Source of the DNA: Terriglobales bacterium
GTDB lineage: Bacteria; Acidobacteriota; Terriglobia; Terriglobales; Acidobacteriaceae
Length of the DNA: 64,000 nt
NCBI GenBank assembly: GCA_035573675.1
Contig: DATMAB010000015.1
Location: 124,001 to 188,000, forward strand
Reading direction: 5' to 3'
Positions 1 through 8,750 of the stretch are shown one piece after another. The position numbers were made by a program, and so were the translations under genes. The notes beneath the pieces were generated by a model. That model was not told the DNA's origin and searched no databases. It saw only the letters and a list, made by a program, of their open reading frames with translations. How positions within the stretch are numbered: position 1 is the first letter of the stretch; every line of letters starts with the position of its first letter.

Positions 1-467
1 CCTTCGAGACCGTTCTGGCGAGCGACTACCCCGACGAGCAGGAGGACCTTTCCATCGTGGCCTGCGGACCCATGGTGCCGGAGGCCATGCGCGCCGCGTA
101 CATTCTCAAACGGGAGTTCGGCTACGAGACGCGGGTGATCAACCTGCACACGCTGAAGCCGATCGATGAAGCCGCCCTGGTGCGCGCGGCGCGCGAGACC
201 GGGATTGTCCTTACCGCCGAAGAGCACCAGATCGGCGCTCTGGCGTGGCGGGTCAGCGGCATCCTGACGGAACGCGCGGACCTGTATGGCCTGCCGGTGC
301 TCACCGGAGCCATAGGGGTGAAGGACCGCTTCGGCGAATCGGGCGCTCCCTGGGAACTGATCAAAGAGTTCGAGGTCAGCGCCGAGCACATCGCCCACAA
401 GGCGGCCGAGCTCATGCGCATCAAGAGAGCGCACGCCTGCGAGGAACATCTGGCGGCGGTACGATAG
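1..467 (+). CDS. Transketolase, C-terminal part (gene cut by the window edge)
   Basis: The frame is open from base 3 and ends at TAG 465-467; about 154 residues are visible. They match the C-terminal domain of transketolase-type enzymes: the stretch 'VINLHTLKPIDEAALVRAA' followed by 'EEHQIGAL' and the late motif 'DRFGESGAPWELIKEFEVS', typical of the last domain that follows the pyrimidine-binding domain. Transketolase moves two-carbon units between sugar phosphates in the pentose phosphate pathway, using thiamine diphosphate. The cofactor-binding part lies outside the window, so it cannot be decided whether this is a full-length enzyme or the C-terminal subunit of a split transketolase. A related DXP synthase is less likely because the C-terminal motif is of the transketolase kind. 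Confidence 0.85.
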   Translation, partial: FETVLASDYPDEQEDLSIVACGPMVPEAMRAAYILKREFGYETRVINLHTLKPIDEAALVRAARETGIVLTAEEHQIGALAWRVSGILTERADLYGLPVLTGAIGVKDRFGESGAPWELIKEFEVSAEHIAHKAAELMRIKRAHACEEHLAAVR

Positions 468-552
468 AATCCCATCCCTAGCGGCCCGGCGCGTCGGTGA
501 GCCCCGGCCGCCTTCTGCATCCCGGCAGAGAAAACTCCCGTTGCAGAGGACC

Positions 553-1671
553 ATGAGCGACCACCCCCGCTTCCGTGTGTTTGCCACCTGCCACATCGGC
601 GAGGACGCCGAGAACCTGCTGCGCCAGCGCGGCTACCAGCTCGAGGTCTATCCCAGCCCGGAGGCGCCGCCGAAATTGCTGATCCTGGAAAAAGTGCGCT
701 CCGGCATCGACGGCCTCATCACCACGCTGCGCGACCCGATTGATGCGGAAGTGTTCGCGGCGGGTGCGGGCACGCTCAAGGTGGTGGCGCAGGACGCCGT
801 CGGCTTCGACAACATCGACCGCGCCGCCGCCAACCGCCACAAGATCCCCTTTACGCACACGGCGGATGTACTGACCGAGGCCACGGCCGAGTTCGCTTTC
901 TTCATCCTTGCCTCGGTAGCGCGGAAGCTGTGGGTGAGCGAGCACCTGGTGCGCGAAAACAAGTGGCGCTCGTGGCATCCCTTCCTGCCGTTCCTCGGCG
1001 ATGAAGTGACCGGCAAGACGCTGGCCGTCATCGGCACGGGGCGCATCGGGCTGGCGCTGATCAAGAAGGCCTCCGGTTTTGACATGAACATGCTGTGCTA
1101 CGACCCCGTGTACCAGAACCATGCCTTCGTCGAATCCATCCAGGAGTTGATGGATCTGCGGCACGCGCGCGGCCTGCAGAAGGAGAAGACCTGGATCAGG
1201 TATGTGACGCTGGAGGAGGCGCTGCGCGAGGCCGATTACATCAGCCTGCACGTGCCGCTGCTGCGGGAAGGGGAGAGCGAGACGCCCACCTATCACCTGG
1301 TAAACGAGCGAACGTTGCGCCTGATGAAGCCGACGGCCTACCTGGTGAATACCTCGCGTGGGCCGGTGGTAGATGAGAGGGCACTGGCGCGCGCGCTCAA
1401 GGAGCGTTGGATTGCCGGGGCGGCTCTTGACGTGTTCGAGAAGGAGCCTCTGCCGCCGGATTCGCCCCTGCGCGACCCCGAGATCTGGGACCGCTGCCGC
1501 ATCTTCCACCACTTCGCGTCCGGCGCCCGCATCACGCGGCTCTCCACCGACCCCGATAAGGGCATGGCCGGCCGCTGCATTCAAGGGTTGATCGACGTCT
1601 TGGAAGGGAACTATGGCGGCGACGTCACCCGGATGCCGTACGTGGTGAACAAGGAAGCGTTCGCGAAGTAG
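553..1671 (+). CDS. D-isomer-specific 2-hydroxyacid dehydrogenase, NAD-binding
   Basis: Cytoplasmic NAD(P)-dependent oxidoreductase of the D-2-hydroxyacid dehydrogenase family (372 aa). The nucleotide-binding motif GTGRIG is near residue 162. The catalytic Arg (in NTSRGPVVDE), Glu (in DVFEKEPLP) and His (in FHHFASGA) all appear in the usual order. A loop of about 30 residues after the Rossmann start (around residues 185-215) is longer than in plain family members. The start chosen is ATG 553, just after AGAGGA at 545-550; an in-frame TTG at 541 would add four residues. The substrate cannot be told from sequence; glyoxylate, hydroxypyruvate, lactate or phosphoglycerate are all possible. The gene runs head-on into purQ with no gap: its TAG touches the purQ stop. 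Confidence 0.88.
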   Translation: MSDHPRFRVFATCHIGEDAENLLRQRGYQLEVYPSPEAPPKLLILEKVRSGIDGLITTLRDPIDAEVFAAGAGTLKVVAQDAVGFDNIDRAAANRHKIPFTHTADVLTEATAEFAFFILASVARKLWVSEHLVRENKWRSWHPFLPFLGDEVTGKTLAVIGTGRIGLALIKKASGFDMNMLCYDPVYQNHAFVESIQELMDLRHARGLQKEKTWIRYVTLEEALREADYISLHVPLLREGESETPTYHLVNERTLRLMKPTAYLVNTSRGPVVDERALARALKERWIAGAALDVFEKEPLPPDSPLRDPEIWDRCRIFHHFASGARITRLSTDPDKGMAGRCIQGLIDVLEGNYGGDVTRMPYVVNKEAFAK

Positions 1672-2367
1672 CTACTTGGTCGCCATGGCGGCGACCATGG
1701 ACTGAAAGATCTTCAGTCCGTCGGCTGAACCCAACCGGAGTTCGCTGGAGCGGTCGGGGTGGGGCATCATGCCGCAGACGTTGCGCCCCTCGCTGCAGAT
1801 GCCGGCGATATTGTCCAGCGAGCCGTTGGGATTGGCGGCCGGCGTGACCTCGCCCTCCGGCGTCGAGTAACGGAATAGGATGCGGTCGTCACGCCGCAGG
1901 GCGTCCAGCGTCTGCGGATCGCAGAAGTAGTTCCCATCCATGTGCCCGATGGGGATCTGCAAAACCTCGCCCTTGCGGCAAGCATTGGTGAAGGGCGTGT
2001 CCGCGTTCTCCACCCGCAGGTGAACCTGGCGGCAGATGTAGCGCAACCCTACGTTGCGCATCAGTGCGCCCGGTAGCAGGCCGGCTTCGCACAGGATCTG
2101 GAAGCCGTTGCAGATGCCCAGGACGATGCCGCCGCCGCGGGCAAAGCGAGCCACCGACTCCATCACCGGCGAGAACCTTGCGATGGCCCCGGTGCGCAGG
2201 TAGTCACCGAAGGCGAACCCGCCCGGGATGATGATGGCGTCGCAGTTCTCGAGATCGGCCGAGTCGTGCCAAAGGTAGGTGACCGGTTGCCGGGCGACCG
2301 CCCCCACGGCGTACCAGGCATCGTGCTCGCAGTTCGAGCCGGGGAAGACCACCACGCCGAACTTCAT
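1672..2367 (-). CDS. purQ: Phosphoribosylformylglycinamidine synthase, glutaminase subunit PurQ
   Basis: PurQ releases ammonia from glutamine for FGAM synthase (PurL) in step four of purine synthesis. The protein of 231 aa is the usual length for the stand-alone small subunit. It begins [17 protein letters not shown], carries the class I amidotransferase nucleophile in [10 protein letters not shown] (Cys86), and ends with the [10 protein letters not shown] segment holding the catalytic His and Glu. The start is ATG 2367, preceded by AGGAC; a longer frame up to 2421 lacks family resemblance. The partner purL and the small purS are not in the window, so purQ stands alone here, convergent with the dehydrogenase gene. 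Confidence 0.95.
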   Translation of the reverse strand: MKFGVVVFPGSNCEHDAWYAVGAVARQPVTYLWHDSADLENCDAIIIPGGFAFGDYLRTGAIARFSPVMESVARFARGGGIVLGICNGFQILCEAGLLPGALMRNVGLRYICRQVHLRVENADTPFTNACRKGEVLQIPIGHMDGNYFCDPQTLDALRRDDRILFRYSTPEGEVTPAANPNGSLDNIAGICSEGRNVCGMMPHPDRSSELRLGSADGLKIFQSMVAAMATK

Positions 2368-2470
2368 TGCCGCTTGTCCTCGGTGGCCGCTGCCACGTTT
2401 CAGTCTACCATCGGCGGCCAATGCGGCTGAGCGAGGATGAGGGCACGGGTGGGCCGTGCCCTCGTGAGGT

Positions 2471-3055
2471 CTAGAGCGGTTCCTCGAATTCCATCTCGCC
2501 CGGAGGCAGGGACATGACCGCTGGGGCCGGGGCGGCGTGGAAGAAGAACACGCGGTCGCGCTCGCCCTTGATGGATTGCAGCTTCTTCCACTGCTCCACC
2601 GTCAGCACCTTGCGGATGGCGAGCATCATCATGGTATTGGCTTTTTCCAGTTGGCCGCGTGCGGCCACCAGACGATCGACCTGTGCGCCTACCTGCGCCT
2701 CATCAGGCTGATCGGCCTCTATCAGGGGCTGGAGCTTGGTCTCTTCGCGCTCCAGGTTGGCCCGCAGGTCGATCAGCTTCAGCCGGTGCTCCAGGAACGT
2801 CTGCTCGATCTGCTTGATCTGCGCCTCGCTGAGCTGCAGCTCGGCGGCGACCTTCGAGTCCTTCCACCACTTGCCCAGACCGTGGGGATGCGGCTGACCC
2901 GGCGGCTCCGGCGGTGCCGGAGTACGCGCTCGCGGATGCCACTCCGGGGCCGGAGTCGCGGCCGGAGCCGGTTTGGCAGCCGGGGAAGGTCCTTGTTGGG
3001 CGGCCATCAGGGGTGCCGCTAGAGCGAGGCCGATCAGGACTGACGCGAGTTTCAT
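2471..3055 (-). CDS. Exported Spy/CpxP-like (heavy-metal-sensor type) protein
   Basis: A 194-aa protein with an N-terminal signal peptide ([20 protein letters not shown]), then a Pro/Ala-rich linker to about residue 50, then a helical region with two LTxxQ-like pieces (LSEAQIKQI and LTVEQWKKL) separated by charged heptad helices. This is the architecture of periplasmic Spy/CpxP/CnrX-type proteins, which act as chaperones or as stress and metal sensors. The start has a clear AGGAGA ribosome site. It is the last gene of a three-gene unit behind an ECF sigma factor and a single-pass membrane protein, which suggests a sensing or target role in that sigma circuit. The ligand is unknown. Confidence 0.75.
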   Translation of the reverse strand: MKLASVLIGLALAAPLMAAQQGPSPAAKPAPAATPAPEWHPRARTPAPPEPPGQPHPHGLGKWWKDSKVAAELQLSEAQIKQIEQTFLEHRLKLIDLRANLEREETKLQPLIEADQPDEAQVGAQVDRLVAARGQLEKANTMMMLAIRKVLTVEQWKKLQSIKGERDRVFFFHAAPAPAVMSLPPGEMEFEEPL

Positions 3056-3074
3056 GGTTTGTTCTCCTGTTTGA

Positions 3075-3461
3075 CTACGGTTTTGCATCCTGGGACTGCG
3101 CCGATCGTTCCATTTCCTGGGCCAGCAGCAGTGCCGGGTCCAGGGCCTTGGGCACCGGACGTCGGGTGGCATTCTCCACGCGCAGCAGCAGGTCGTGGTC
3201 GGGGTCATATGCCACTCCGCGCGGCATGGGCGGCTGCGAACCGGTGACCATCAGCGCGGCCAGCGTCACCACGGCCAGGGCTCCGGCCCAGGCCAAACGC
3301 AGGGAAGAGGAGCGCTCGTGCTGTGCGATGCCGTCCGCGATACAGACCCGCTGGCGGAACCAATACGCCTCCGGCCGCTCGCCCTGCTCACGCACCGATG
3401 CGGCAAAGGCCGCCAGCGCGGTGGCCATGCGCTCATCGTGGGATAGTTCGGATTCCCTCAC
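3075..3461 (-). CDS. Single-pass membrane protein, candidate anti-sigma factor
   Basis: 128 aa with about 55 cytoplasmic residues, one membrane segment (roughly residues 57-74, LAWAGALAVVTLAALMV) and a periplasmic tail of about 50 residues. The gene overlaps the end of the sigma-factor gene (ATG 3461 against the stop ending at 3458) and lies 19 bp before the Spy-like gene, so the three are very probably co-transcribed and co-translated. No zinc-finger anti-sigma motif (HxxxCxxC) is present. Topology and position, not sequence similarity, are the reasons for calling it an anti-sigma candidate; a CnrY-like or RseA-like inhibitor is the closest analogy. Confidence 0.6.
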   Translation of the reverse strand: MRESELSHDERMATALAAFAASVREQGERPEAYWFRQRVCIADGIAQHERSSSLRLAWAGALAVVTLAALMVTGSQPPMPRGVAYDPDHDLLLRVENATRRPVPKALDPALLLAQEMERSAQSQDAKP

Positions 3462-4048
3462 GTCTGCCTCCTTTCACCCAGGCGCAGCCGCACCGCGGCC
3501 AGCGCACGCGACAGATGCACCTTGACCGTACCGACCTCGAGGTCCATGGCCTGGGCGATCTCATTCAGCGTCATCTCTTCCGCGTAGCGAAGGACGAAGA
3601 TGGCCCGCTGCCGCGGGGAGAGCGTTGCCACCACTTGCCAGACGGCCGCCGCCTCCTGCCGTGCCGACGCTTGCTGCTCGGGCGATGGCTCGTGGGCTGC
3701 TACCGCTCGTTCCACCCTGTGCAATTCTTCCCGGTCGCGATGGAACAACCGCCGCCAGAACGCCACCCGTGGACTGCGGCGCTGCTCGTGGGCCAGATTC
3801 AGGGCGATGCGCACCAGCCATGTCCCTACTGCCGCCTCGCCGCGGAAGCTGCCTCGCTTGCGGTAGGCACGCAGGAAGCATTCCTGGGTAAGGGTGTCGG
3901 CCTCGTCCGGATCGCGCAGCAGTGCGAGCAGGATGCGATAGATACGCTGCTGATGCTGCCGGACGATGGCGTCGAACTCCTCCGGCGCAATGCCTTGCGC
4001 CACCCGCGCCAGCCCCGCCGTTGTCAGCGCCCTCTCCAAGATGGCCAC
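3458..4048 (-). CDS. RNA polymerase ECF-type sigma factor
   Basis: 196 aa. Region 2 is seen as FDAIVRQHQQRIYRILLALL through EADTLTQECFLRAYRK and the -10-recognising WLVRIALNLAHEQRR. After a variable linker of about 45 residues, region 4 (LSPRQRAIFVLRYAEEMTLNEIAQAMD, then VGTVKVHLSRALAAVR) gives the -35-binding helix-turn-helix. Both regions are complete. It heads an operon with a membrane protein and an exported Spy-like protein, the arrangement expected of an envelope- or metal-stress sigma controlled through a membrane partner. The start ATG at 4048 has no strong ribosome site, so a slightly shorter start is possible. Confidence 0.92.
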   Translation of the reverse strand: MAILERALTTAGLARVAQGIAPEEFDAIVRQHQQRIYRILLALLRDPDEADTLTQECFLRAYRKRGSFRGEAAVGTWLVRIALNLAHEQRRSPRVAFWRRLFHRDREELHRVERAVAAHEPSPEQQASARQEAAAVWQVVATLSPRQRAIFVLRYAEEMTLNEIAQAMDLEVGTVKVHLSRALAAVRLRLGERRQT

Positions 4049-4124
4049 GATGCTTCCGTCACTGCTATTGGACGGATTGACGCTCCGAGGGGTTTACAAC
4101 CGGAGCACAATAAGGAGTACCACG

Positions 4125-4598
4125 GTGAACGAGTTCGAACAGCACGTGCGCACTGCCGCCACTGGCCTGTGGCGTTGGTTCGTAGCCCAGACCCTGGACG
4201 CGGTCTTGGTTGGCCTGCTGTGGCTGGCCGGACTCCTGGCTCTGGGTGTGCCTTGGGCGCCGCTGTGGGCGGTGCTGGCCGCAGTACTCCAGTACATTCC
4301 GCATCTCGGCCCGGTACTCGGACTGATCGGCCCGGCGCTGGCGGCCGGCTGGAGTTCCGGCTGGGAAGGGGCGGCCCACGTCCTGATTCTCTATGCCGGT
4401 ATCGTCGTCGTAGACGGCCTGCTGCTTCAGCCCTACCTGCTCAAGCGTACGGCCAGGGTGCCCATCTGGGCCTCGATTCTCGCGCCCATTGTTCTGGGCA
4501 TCCTGATTCCCTTCTGGGGAGTGCTGCTGGCGCCGCCGCTGCTGGCTGTGGTCTATACGTTTCGGTCAAGAGCCAGGCAAGGACAACCGCTGCGGTGA
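4125..4598 (+). CDS. Short AI-2E-family (PerM-type) membrane protein
   Basis: 157 aa and almost wholly hydrophobic: about four membrane segments, with the characteristic YIPHLGPVLGLIGPAL turn and LLQPYLLKRTARVP loop found in the C-terminal half of AI-2E/PerM-family transporters. Family members are normally about 350 aa with seven or eight membrane segments, so only the second half is present. GTG 4125 is chosen because TAAGGAG lies seven bases before it; upstream in-frame codons run into the opposite sigma-factor gene. The good ribosome site suggests a real short gene rather than a random remnant, but decay of a longer gene cannot be excluded. Substrate unknown. Confidence 0.7.
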   Translation: MNEFEQHVRTAATGLWRWFVAQTLDAVLVGLLWLAGLLALGVPWAPLWAVLAAVLQYIPHLGPVLGLIGPALAAGWSSGWEGAAHVLILYAGIVVVDGLLLQPYLLKRTARVPIWASILAPIVLGILIPFWGVLLAPPLLAVVYTFRSRARQGQPLR

Positions 4599-4622
4599 CG
4601 GCCATTTCGCGCGTGTTATAAT
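4595..4622 (+). promoter_or_regulatory. Candidate sigma-70 promoter for yebC
   Basis: GTGACG at 4595-4600 and a perfect TATAAT at 4617-4622 are separated by 16 bases. The expected start of transcription is about 70 bases before the yebC ATG. The -35 part overlaps the stop codon of the preceding membrane-protein gene. Confidence 0.55.
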
Positions 4623-4699
4623 CGCAGTTTGTCTGCACGGATAGCAGCGCGTCTGCCATTCTTCCCGCGCTGGTCCAGTCCTTCAAGATCGAGGTCCTC

Positions 4700-5446
4700 A
4701 TGTCCGGCCATTCCAAATGGGCCACAATTAAGCACAAGAAGAGCGCGGCGGACGCCCGGCGCGGCAAGATCTTTACCCGCCTGATTCGCGAGATCACCAT
4801 GGCGGCCAAGTCGGGCGGCGACCCGGACAAGAACCCGCGCCTGCGCACCGCCATCGCCGCCGCCAAGGCGGAGAACATGCCGGCGGACAACATCAAGCGC
4901 GCCATCCAGCGCGGCACCGGCGAATTGCCCGGCGCCGTCTATGAGGAGTTCCAGCTCGAAGGCTACGGCCCAGGCGGCGTCGCCATCCTGGCGGAAATCT
5001 CTTCCGACAACCGTAACCGCACGGTAAGCGAGATCCGGCATGTCTTCAGCAAGAACGGCGGCAACATGAGCGAAGCCGGTTCCGTGGCCTGGATGTTCCA
5101 CAAGAAGGGCTACATCGTTGTGCCCAAGTCAGCGGCTTCGGAAGATGAGCTGATGAACATCATCCTGGAAGCGGGCGGAGAAGACCTGCGCGACGACGGC
5201 TCCAACTGGGAAGTGATTACCGACCCCGCAAGCTACGAGGCCGTGCTCGAAGCGGTGAAAAAGGCGGGGCTCGAAGTGGCCGTGTCGGAGATCGCCATGC
5301 TGCCGCAGAACTACGTCAAGCTCGAGGGCGCCGCGGCCCAGCAGATGATCCGTCTGGTCGAAGCGCTGGAGGAGCACGACGACGTCCAGCACGTCTACTC
5401 CAACTTCGACGTGGACGAAACCCAGCTCGAACAGGTTGCGAGCTGA
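4700..5446 (+). CDS. yebC: YebC/PmpR family regulatory protein
   Basis: 248 aa, the standard length. It begins with the family signature MSGHSKWATIKHKKSAADA, followed by RGKIFTRLIREI and later AIQRGTGE and GPGGVAILAEI. Members bind DNA and act as local transcription regulators, and some act on the ribosome (the mitochondrial homologue TACO1 is a translational activator). In many bacteria yebC sits upstream of ruvC; here ruvC is absent and the next gene is an outer-membrane protein. GAGGTC lies a few bases before the ATG. Confidence 0.95.
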   Translation: MSGHSKWATIKHKKSAADARRGKIFTRLIREITMAAKSGGDPDKNPRLRTAIAAAKAENMPADNIKRAIQRGTGELPGAVYEEFQLEGYGPGGVAILAEISSDNRNRTVSEIRHVFSKNGGNMSEAGSVAWMFHKKGYIVVPKSAASEDELMNIILEAGGEDLRDDGSNWEVITDPASYEAVLEAVKKAGLEVAVSEIAMLPQNYVKLEGAAAQQMIRLVEALEEHDDVQHVYSNFDVDETQLEQVAS

Positions 5447-5542
5447 CTTTCCTGCCGCTGCTTCCCGCGCCGCACCACAACAATCACTCGCCTGTTGCGC
5501 CGTGTGCTGCTAGAGTACTGCGACTATATCCCGGAACGTCCC

Positions 5543-6121
5543 ATGAAACCACTCATCTGCCTCTGCCTGCTGCTCGCCGGTACCCTCGCTCTCGCTCAAG
5601 ACGCTTCCTTGGCTCTGGCTACCAAAGGCACCTGGGAGCTCGGACCCTGGGTCGGGGGCGGCACCAGCGTCCCCGGCGGCGTGGAGGATACGGGCTTTTT
5701 CAACGCCGGCTTCCGCGTGGGCCGCGTTATGACCGGCCAACGCGGCCCCGGCTTCCTGCGCGGCAATCTGGAAATTGTGGGTGAATTTATTCCCGCTTAC
5801 GTGGTGTTCCAGCGCACCACTGTCTACGGCTTTGGCCTTACGCCGGGCCTCTTCAAGTGGAACTTCACCAGCAAGCGCCGCGTCGTCCCCTATTTCGAAG
5901 CCGGTGGAGGCCTTCTGTTCACGCGCACCTCGGTCCCAGAGTTCACCAGCACCGTGAACTTCACCCCCCAGGCCGCCTTCGGCCTTCAGTTCTTCACCCG
6001 CGAAAAGCGCGCCTGGAGCGTGGCCGCTCGTTACGTCCACATCTCCAACGCCGGCCTGGAGTCGCCCAACCCGGGTATCAACAGCGTCCAGTTCACCCTG
6101 GGCTACTCTTGGTTCAAGTAG
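5543..6121 (+). CDS. Acyloxyacyl hydrolase (PagL-type lipid A deacylase) family barrel
   Basis: 192 aa: a signal peptide (MKPLICLCLLLAGTLALAQ) then a beta-rich barrel ending in aromatic Trp-Phe-Lys. Near the C-terminus, RYVHISNAGLESPNPG matches the active-site strand of PagL, the outer-membrane enzyme that removes the 3-O acyl chain from lipid A; the His and Ser of the triad are present. The position I would expect to hold the third residue (Glu) reads Asn (PGINS), so activity is not assured. ATG 5543 is chosen because the signal peptide begins there; the frame extends to 5495 without sense. Confidence 0.75.
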   Translation: MKPLICLCLLLAGTLALAQDASLALATKGTWELGPWVGGGTSVPGGVEDTGFFNAGFRVGRVMTGQRGPGFLRGNLEIVGEFIPAYVVFQRTTVYGFGLTPGLFKWNFTSKRRVVPYFEAGGGLLFTRTSVPEFTSTVNFTPQAAFGLQFFTREKRAWSVAARYVHISNAGLESPNPGINSVQFTLGYSWFK

Positions 6122-6205
6122 CCGCGCGCCTGTACCTCGAAGCCGCGCGCTAGCCCTCCAGGGCCGGGGTTGCGGCGCCCTGCCTGCACCGCTATGCTTG
6201 GGTCC

Positions 6206-7684
6206 ATGTCGACGCTGGTCGAGTGCGTGCCCAACTTCTCCGAAGGCCGCGACCGGGCCAAGGTGGATGCCATTGTCGAAGCCATGAAAACACCCGGCGT
6301 CTACCTGCTCGATCGCGAGATGGACGCCGACCATAACCGCTGTGTCATCACCCTGGTGGGCGAGCGCGATGCCATCGCGGAGGCCGCCATCCGCGGCGTG
6401 GGCAAGGCGGCCGAACTCATCGACCTGAACCAGCATCGCGGCGAGCATCCCCGCCTGGGCGCAGCGGACGTGGTGCCGTTCATCCCCATCGAGGGTGTGT
6501 CCCTGGAGGACTGCGTTGCCCTCGCGCGCCACGTGGGCCAGGAAATCTGGAAGCGTTATCAAATCCCTGTGTATCTCTACGAAGCCGCCGCGACTACTCC
6601 TGAACGCGTCAATCTGGAGAACATCCGTCGTGGGCAATTCGAAGGGGTGCGCGAGGAGATTGCAACCAACCCCGCCCGCCGCCCCGACTTCGGCGAGCCG
6701 CGCCTGCATCCCACCGCCGGCGCCACCGTGGTAGGAGCCCGCAAGTTCCTCATTGCCTACAACATCTACCTCAATACTTCGGACGTCGAGGTGGCGAAGA
6801 AAGTTGCCAAGGCAGTGCGCTTCTCCAGCGGCGGCCTGCGCTATGTGAAGGCGGCGGGATTCCTGGTACGCAACCTGGCCCAGGTGTCCATGAACCTTAC
6901 CGACTTCGAGCAGACGCCCATTGCGCGCGTATTCGAATTCGTGCGCCGCGAAGCCGCTCGTTACGGCGTCCTGCCGGTCTCCAGCGAAATCGTCGGCCTC
7001 ATCCCCAAGCGGGCGCTGGAGAATGCCGCCGAATGGTTCCTGCAGATCGGCAACTTCGATTCCTTTCTCATCCTGGAAAACCGTTTGAACGCAGTGATGG
7101 GAGGCAAGCTGGCGGTCGGAGGCCTGCGCGCCGGAGTCGAGCCCTTCGTCGAGCAACTCGCCGCGCCCACGGCTACGCCCGGCGGGGGAAGCGCCGCCGC
7201 CGCGGCCGGAGCCATGGCCGCGGCCCTCGCCCACATGGTCGCCGCCATGTCCCGCGGCAAGAAGGCCAACGCGCAGCATGAGGCCCGCCTCAGCGACGCC
7301 ATCGCCCGTCTCGGCCGCCTGCGCGAGGAACTCAAAGCCGCCATCGACGCCGACGCCGACTCCTACAACCAGGTGAGGAAGGCTTACCAGGCGGCCAAGT
7401 CCGCTTCCAACGGCGATGCGCTGATCGTTCCGGCACTCAAGGGCGCTACCAACGTTCCACTCGAAGTCGCTCGCCGGGCAAGGGAAGTGGCCGGTCTCGT
7501 CTCCGAACTAGGCCCAATCACCAATCCCAACATGGCGTCGGACCTGACCACCGCCGCTGCGCTGGCTCGCGCCGCCCTTGAAGGCGCGCTGGCCAACGTG
7601 GAGATCAATTTGCAGTCTCTGGCGGAGAAGGACGCTGCCTTCACTGCCGAGACCCGGCAAGCGATGGCGTCTCTGCGCTCCTGA
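6206..7684 (+). CDS. ftcD: Fused glutamate formiminotransferase / formimidoyl-THF cyclodeaminase
   Basis: A 492-aa bifunctional folate enzyme. Residues 1 to about 300 form the formiminotransferase part (start MSTLVECVPNFSEG, motif HRGEHPRLGAADVVPFIPI), which passes the formimino group of formiminoglutamate from histidine breakdown to tetrahydrofolate. Residues from about 315 form the cyclodeaminase part (ATPTATPGGGSAAAAAGAM), which releases ammonia and makes methenyl-THF. The fusion is as in animals; many bacteria keep separate genes. No other hut genes are nearby. ATG 6206 is the first codon of the conserved start; ATG 6194 is a possible alternative. Confidence 0.93.
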   Translation: MSTLVECVPNFSEGRDRAKVDAIVEAMKTPGVYLLDREMDADHNRCVITLVGERDAIAEAAIRGVGKAAELIDLNQHRGEHPRLGAADVVPFIPIEGVSLEDCVALARHVGQEIWKRYQIPVYLYEAAATTPERVNLENIRRGQFEGVREEIATNPARRPDFGEPRLHPTAGATVVGARKFLIAYNIYLNTSDVEVAKKVAKAVRFSSGGLRYVKAAGFLVRNLAQVSMNLTDFEQTPIARVFEFVRREAARYGVLPVSSEIVGLIPKRALENAAEWFLQIGNFDSFLILENRLNAVMGGKLAVGGLRAGVEPFVEQLAAPTATPGGGSAAAAAGAMAAALAHMVAAMSRGKKANAQHEARLSDAIARLGRLREELKAAIDADADSYNQVRKAYQAAKSASNGDALIVPALKGATNVPLEVARRAREVAGLVSELGPITNPNMASDLTTAAALARAALEGALANVEINLQSLAEKDAAFTAETRQAMASLRS

Positions 7685-7794
7685 CGCTTCGCGGATGGCT
7701 TCCCAGCACCCCGAAGGACACTGGGCAAGCATGAACCGATGATTACCACTGCGGGCAACCGTATGTGCCCCGAAACGCCTCTATAATGGGCATC

Positions 7795-8730
7795 ATGCGA
7801 AAGTTGGCTGCTGGTCTCGTTCTGATCGTTCTCGCGGCGCCCGCCTGGGCGGCATCCCTGGGCACAGCGTCCCGCAGCGTTATCCCCGCGCAAGTGCAGC
7901 AGATCATCTCGGTGGACTACCGCAAGGTAGGCGCTTCGGCCTCAGCCCTGGCCCTCAAGGAGCGCGCCCTGCCGCAGGAACTCAAGCAGTTCGAGACCAC
8001 CCTGCGCAAGGTCGGCATCGACCCTGACCGCGATCTGGACCAGTTGACCTTCGCCAGCTTCCGCGTCCCGGAGAAGGGGACACGCCTGCTGGGCATCGCT
8101 CAGGGACAGTTCGCTTTGAAGCAGGTGCAGCAGCGCATGCGCCGGCAGAAGATCACACCCCAGAAGTACCGTGCCACCGACATCTATCCCATGGGCGAAG
8201 CGGTGCGCATGGCGCTGCTCGATGACTCCACTATGGTCTTTGGCGAGTTATCCGCAGTGCACACCGCGCTCGATACCTTTTTCGGCGAAGGCGAGAGCCT
8301 GAACAGCAATCCCCAGGTCGCGGACATGATGACGGCGGTGGAGAGCGGTGCGCTGTGGAGCGTGTTGGATCCGGCCGGCACCCAGTTCATGCTGCGGTCG
8401 TCGCTCGGCGAGGCGGCCCGGCTGGCCGATTTTGAGACCGTCAAAAAGCGCCTCCAAGGCTCCCGCTACCGCATGGACTTCGACAGCGGCATCGACTTCG
8501 ATCTGGACATCATCACCTCCGACAATTTCACCGCCGCCACCCTCTCCTCGCTCATCCAGGCGGGCGTCCTCTACCGCAAGATGAACTCCAGTGGCGCTGA
8601 CAAGGAGATCCTCGACGAACTCAAGGTGAGCTCCGACGGAGGCAACGTCCGCATGCGCTTCCACACCGACGACAAGCGCTTTCAGGCCCTGATTCAATCG
8701 GATCTGTTCGCCGCCGCCGTTCGCCGCTAG
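7795..8730 (+). CDS. Exported protein of unknown function
   Basis: 311 aa with a signal peptide (MRKLAAGLVLIVLAAPAWAA). The mature protein is mixed alpha/beta, with a repeated scheme of substrate-score-like segments (residues 30-110 and 150-260) and no cysteines or known catalytic motif. I do not recognise a named family; the style is that of acidobacterial lineage-specific exported proteins. A perfect TATAAT at 7782-7787 ends seven bases before the ATG, so the message may start at or next to the start codon. A strong terminator follows at 8751. Confidence 0.7.
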   Translation: MRKLAAGLVLIVLAAPAWAASLGTASRSVIPAQVQQIISVDYRKVGASASALALKERALPQELKQFETTLRKVGIDPDRDLDQLTFASFRVPEKGTRLLGIAQGQFALKQVQQRMRRQKITPQKYRATDIYPMGEAVRMALLDDSTMVFGELSAVHTALDTFFGEGESLNSNPQVADMMTAVESGALWSVLDPAGTQFMLRSSLGEAARLADFETVKKRLQGSRYRMDFDSGIDFDLDIITSDNFTAATLSSLIQAGVLYRKMNSSGADKEILDELKVSSDGGNVRMRFHTDDKRFQALIQSDLFAAAVRR

Positions 8731-8750
8731 CGCCTGCTGTTAACGTAAGA

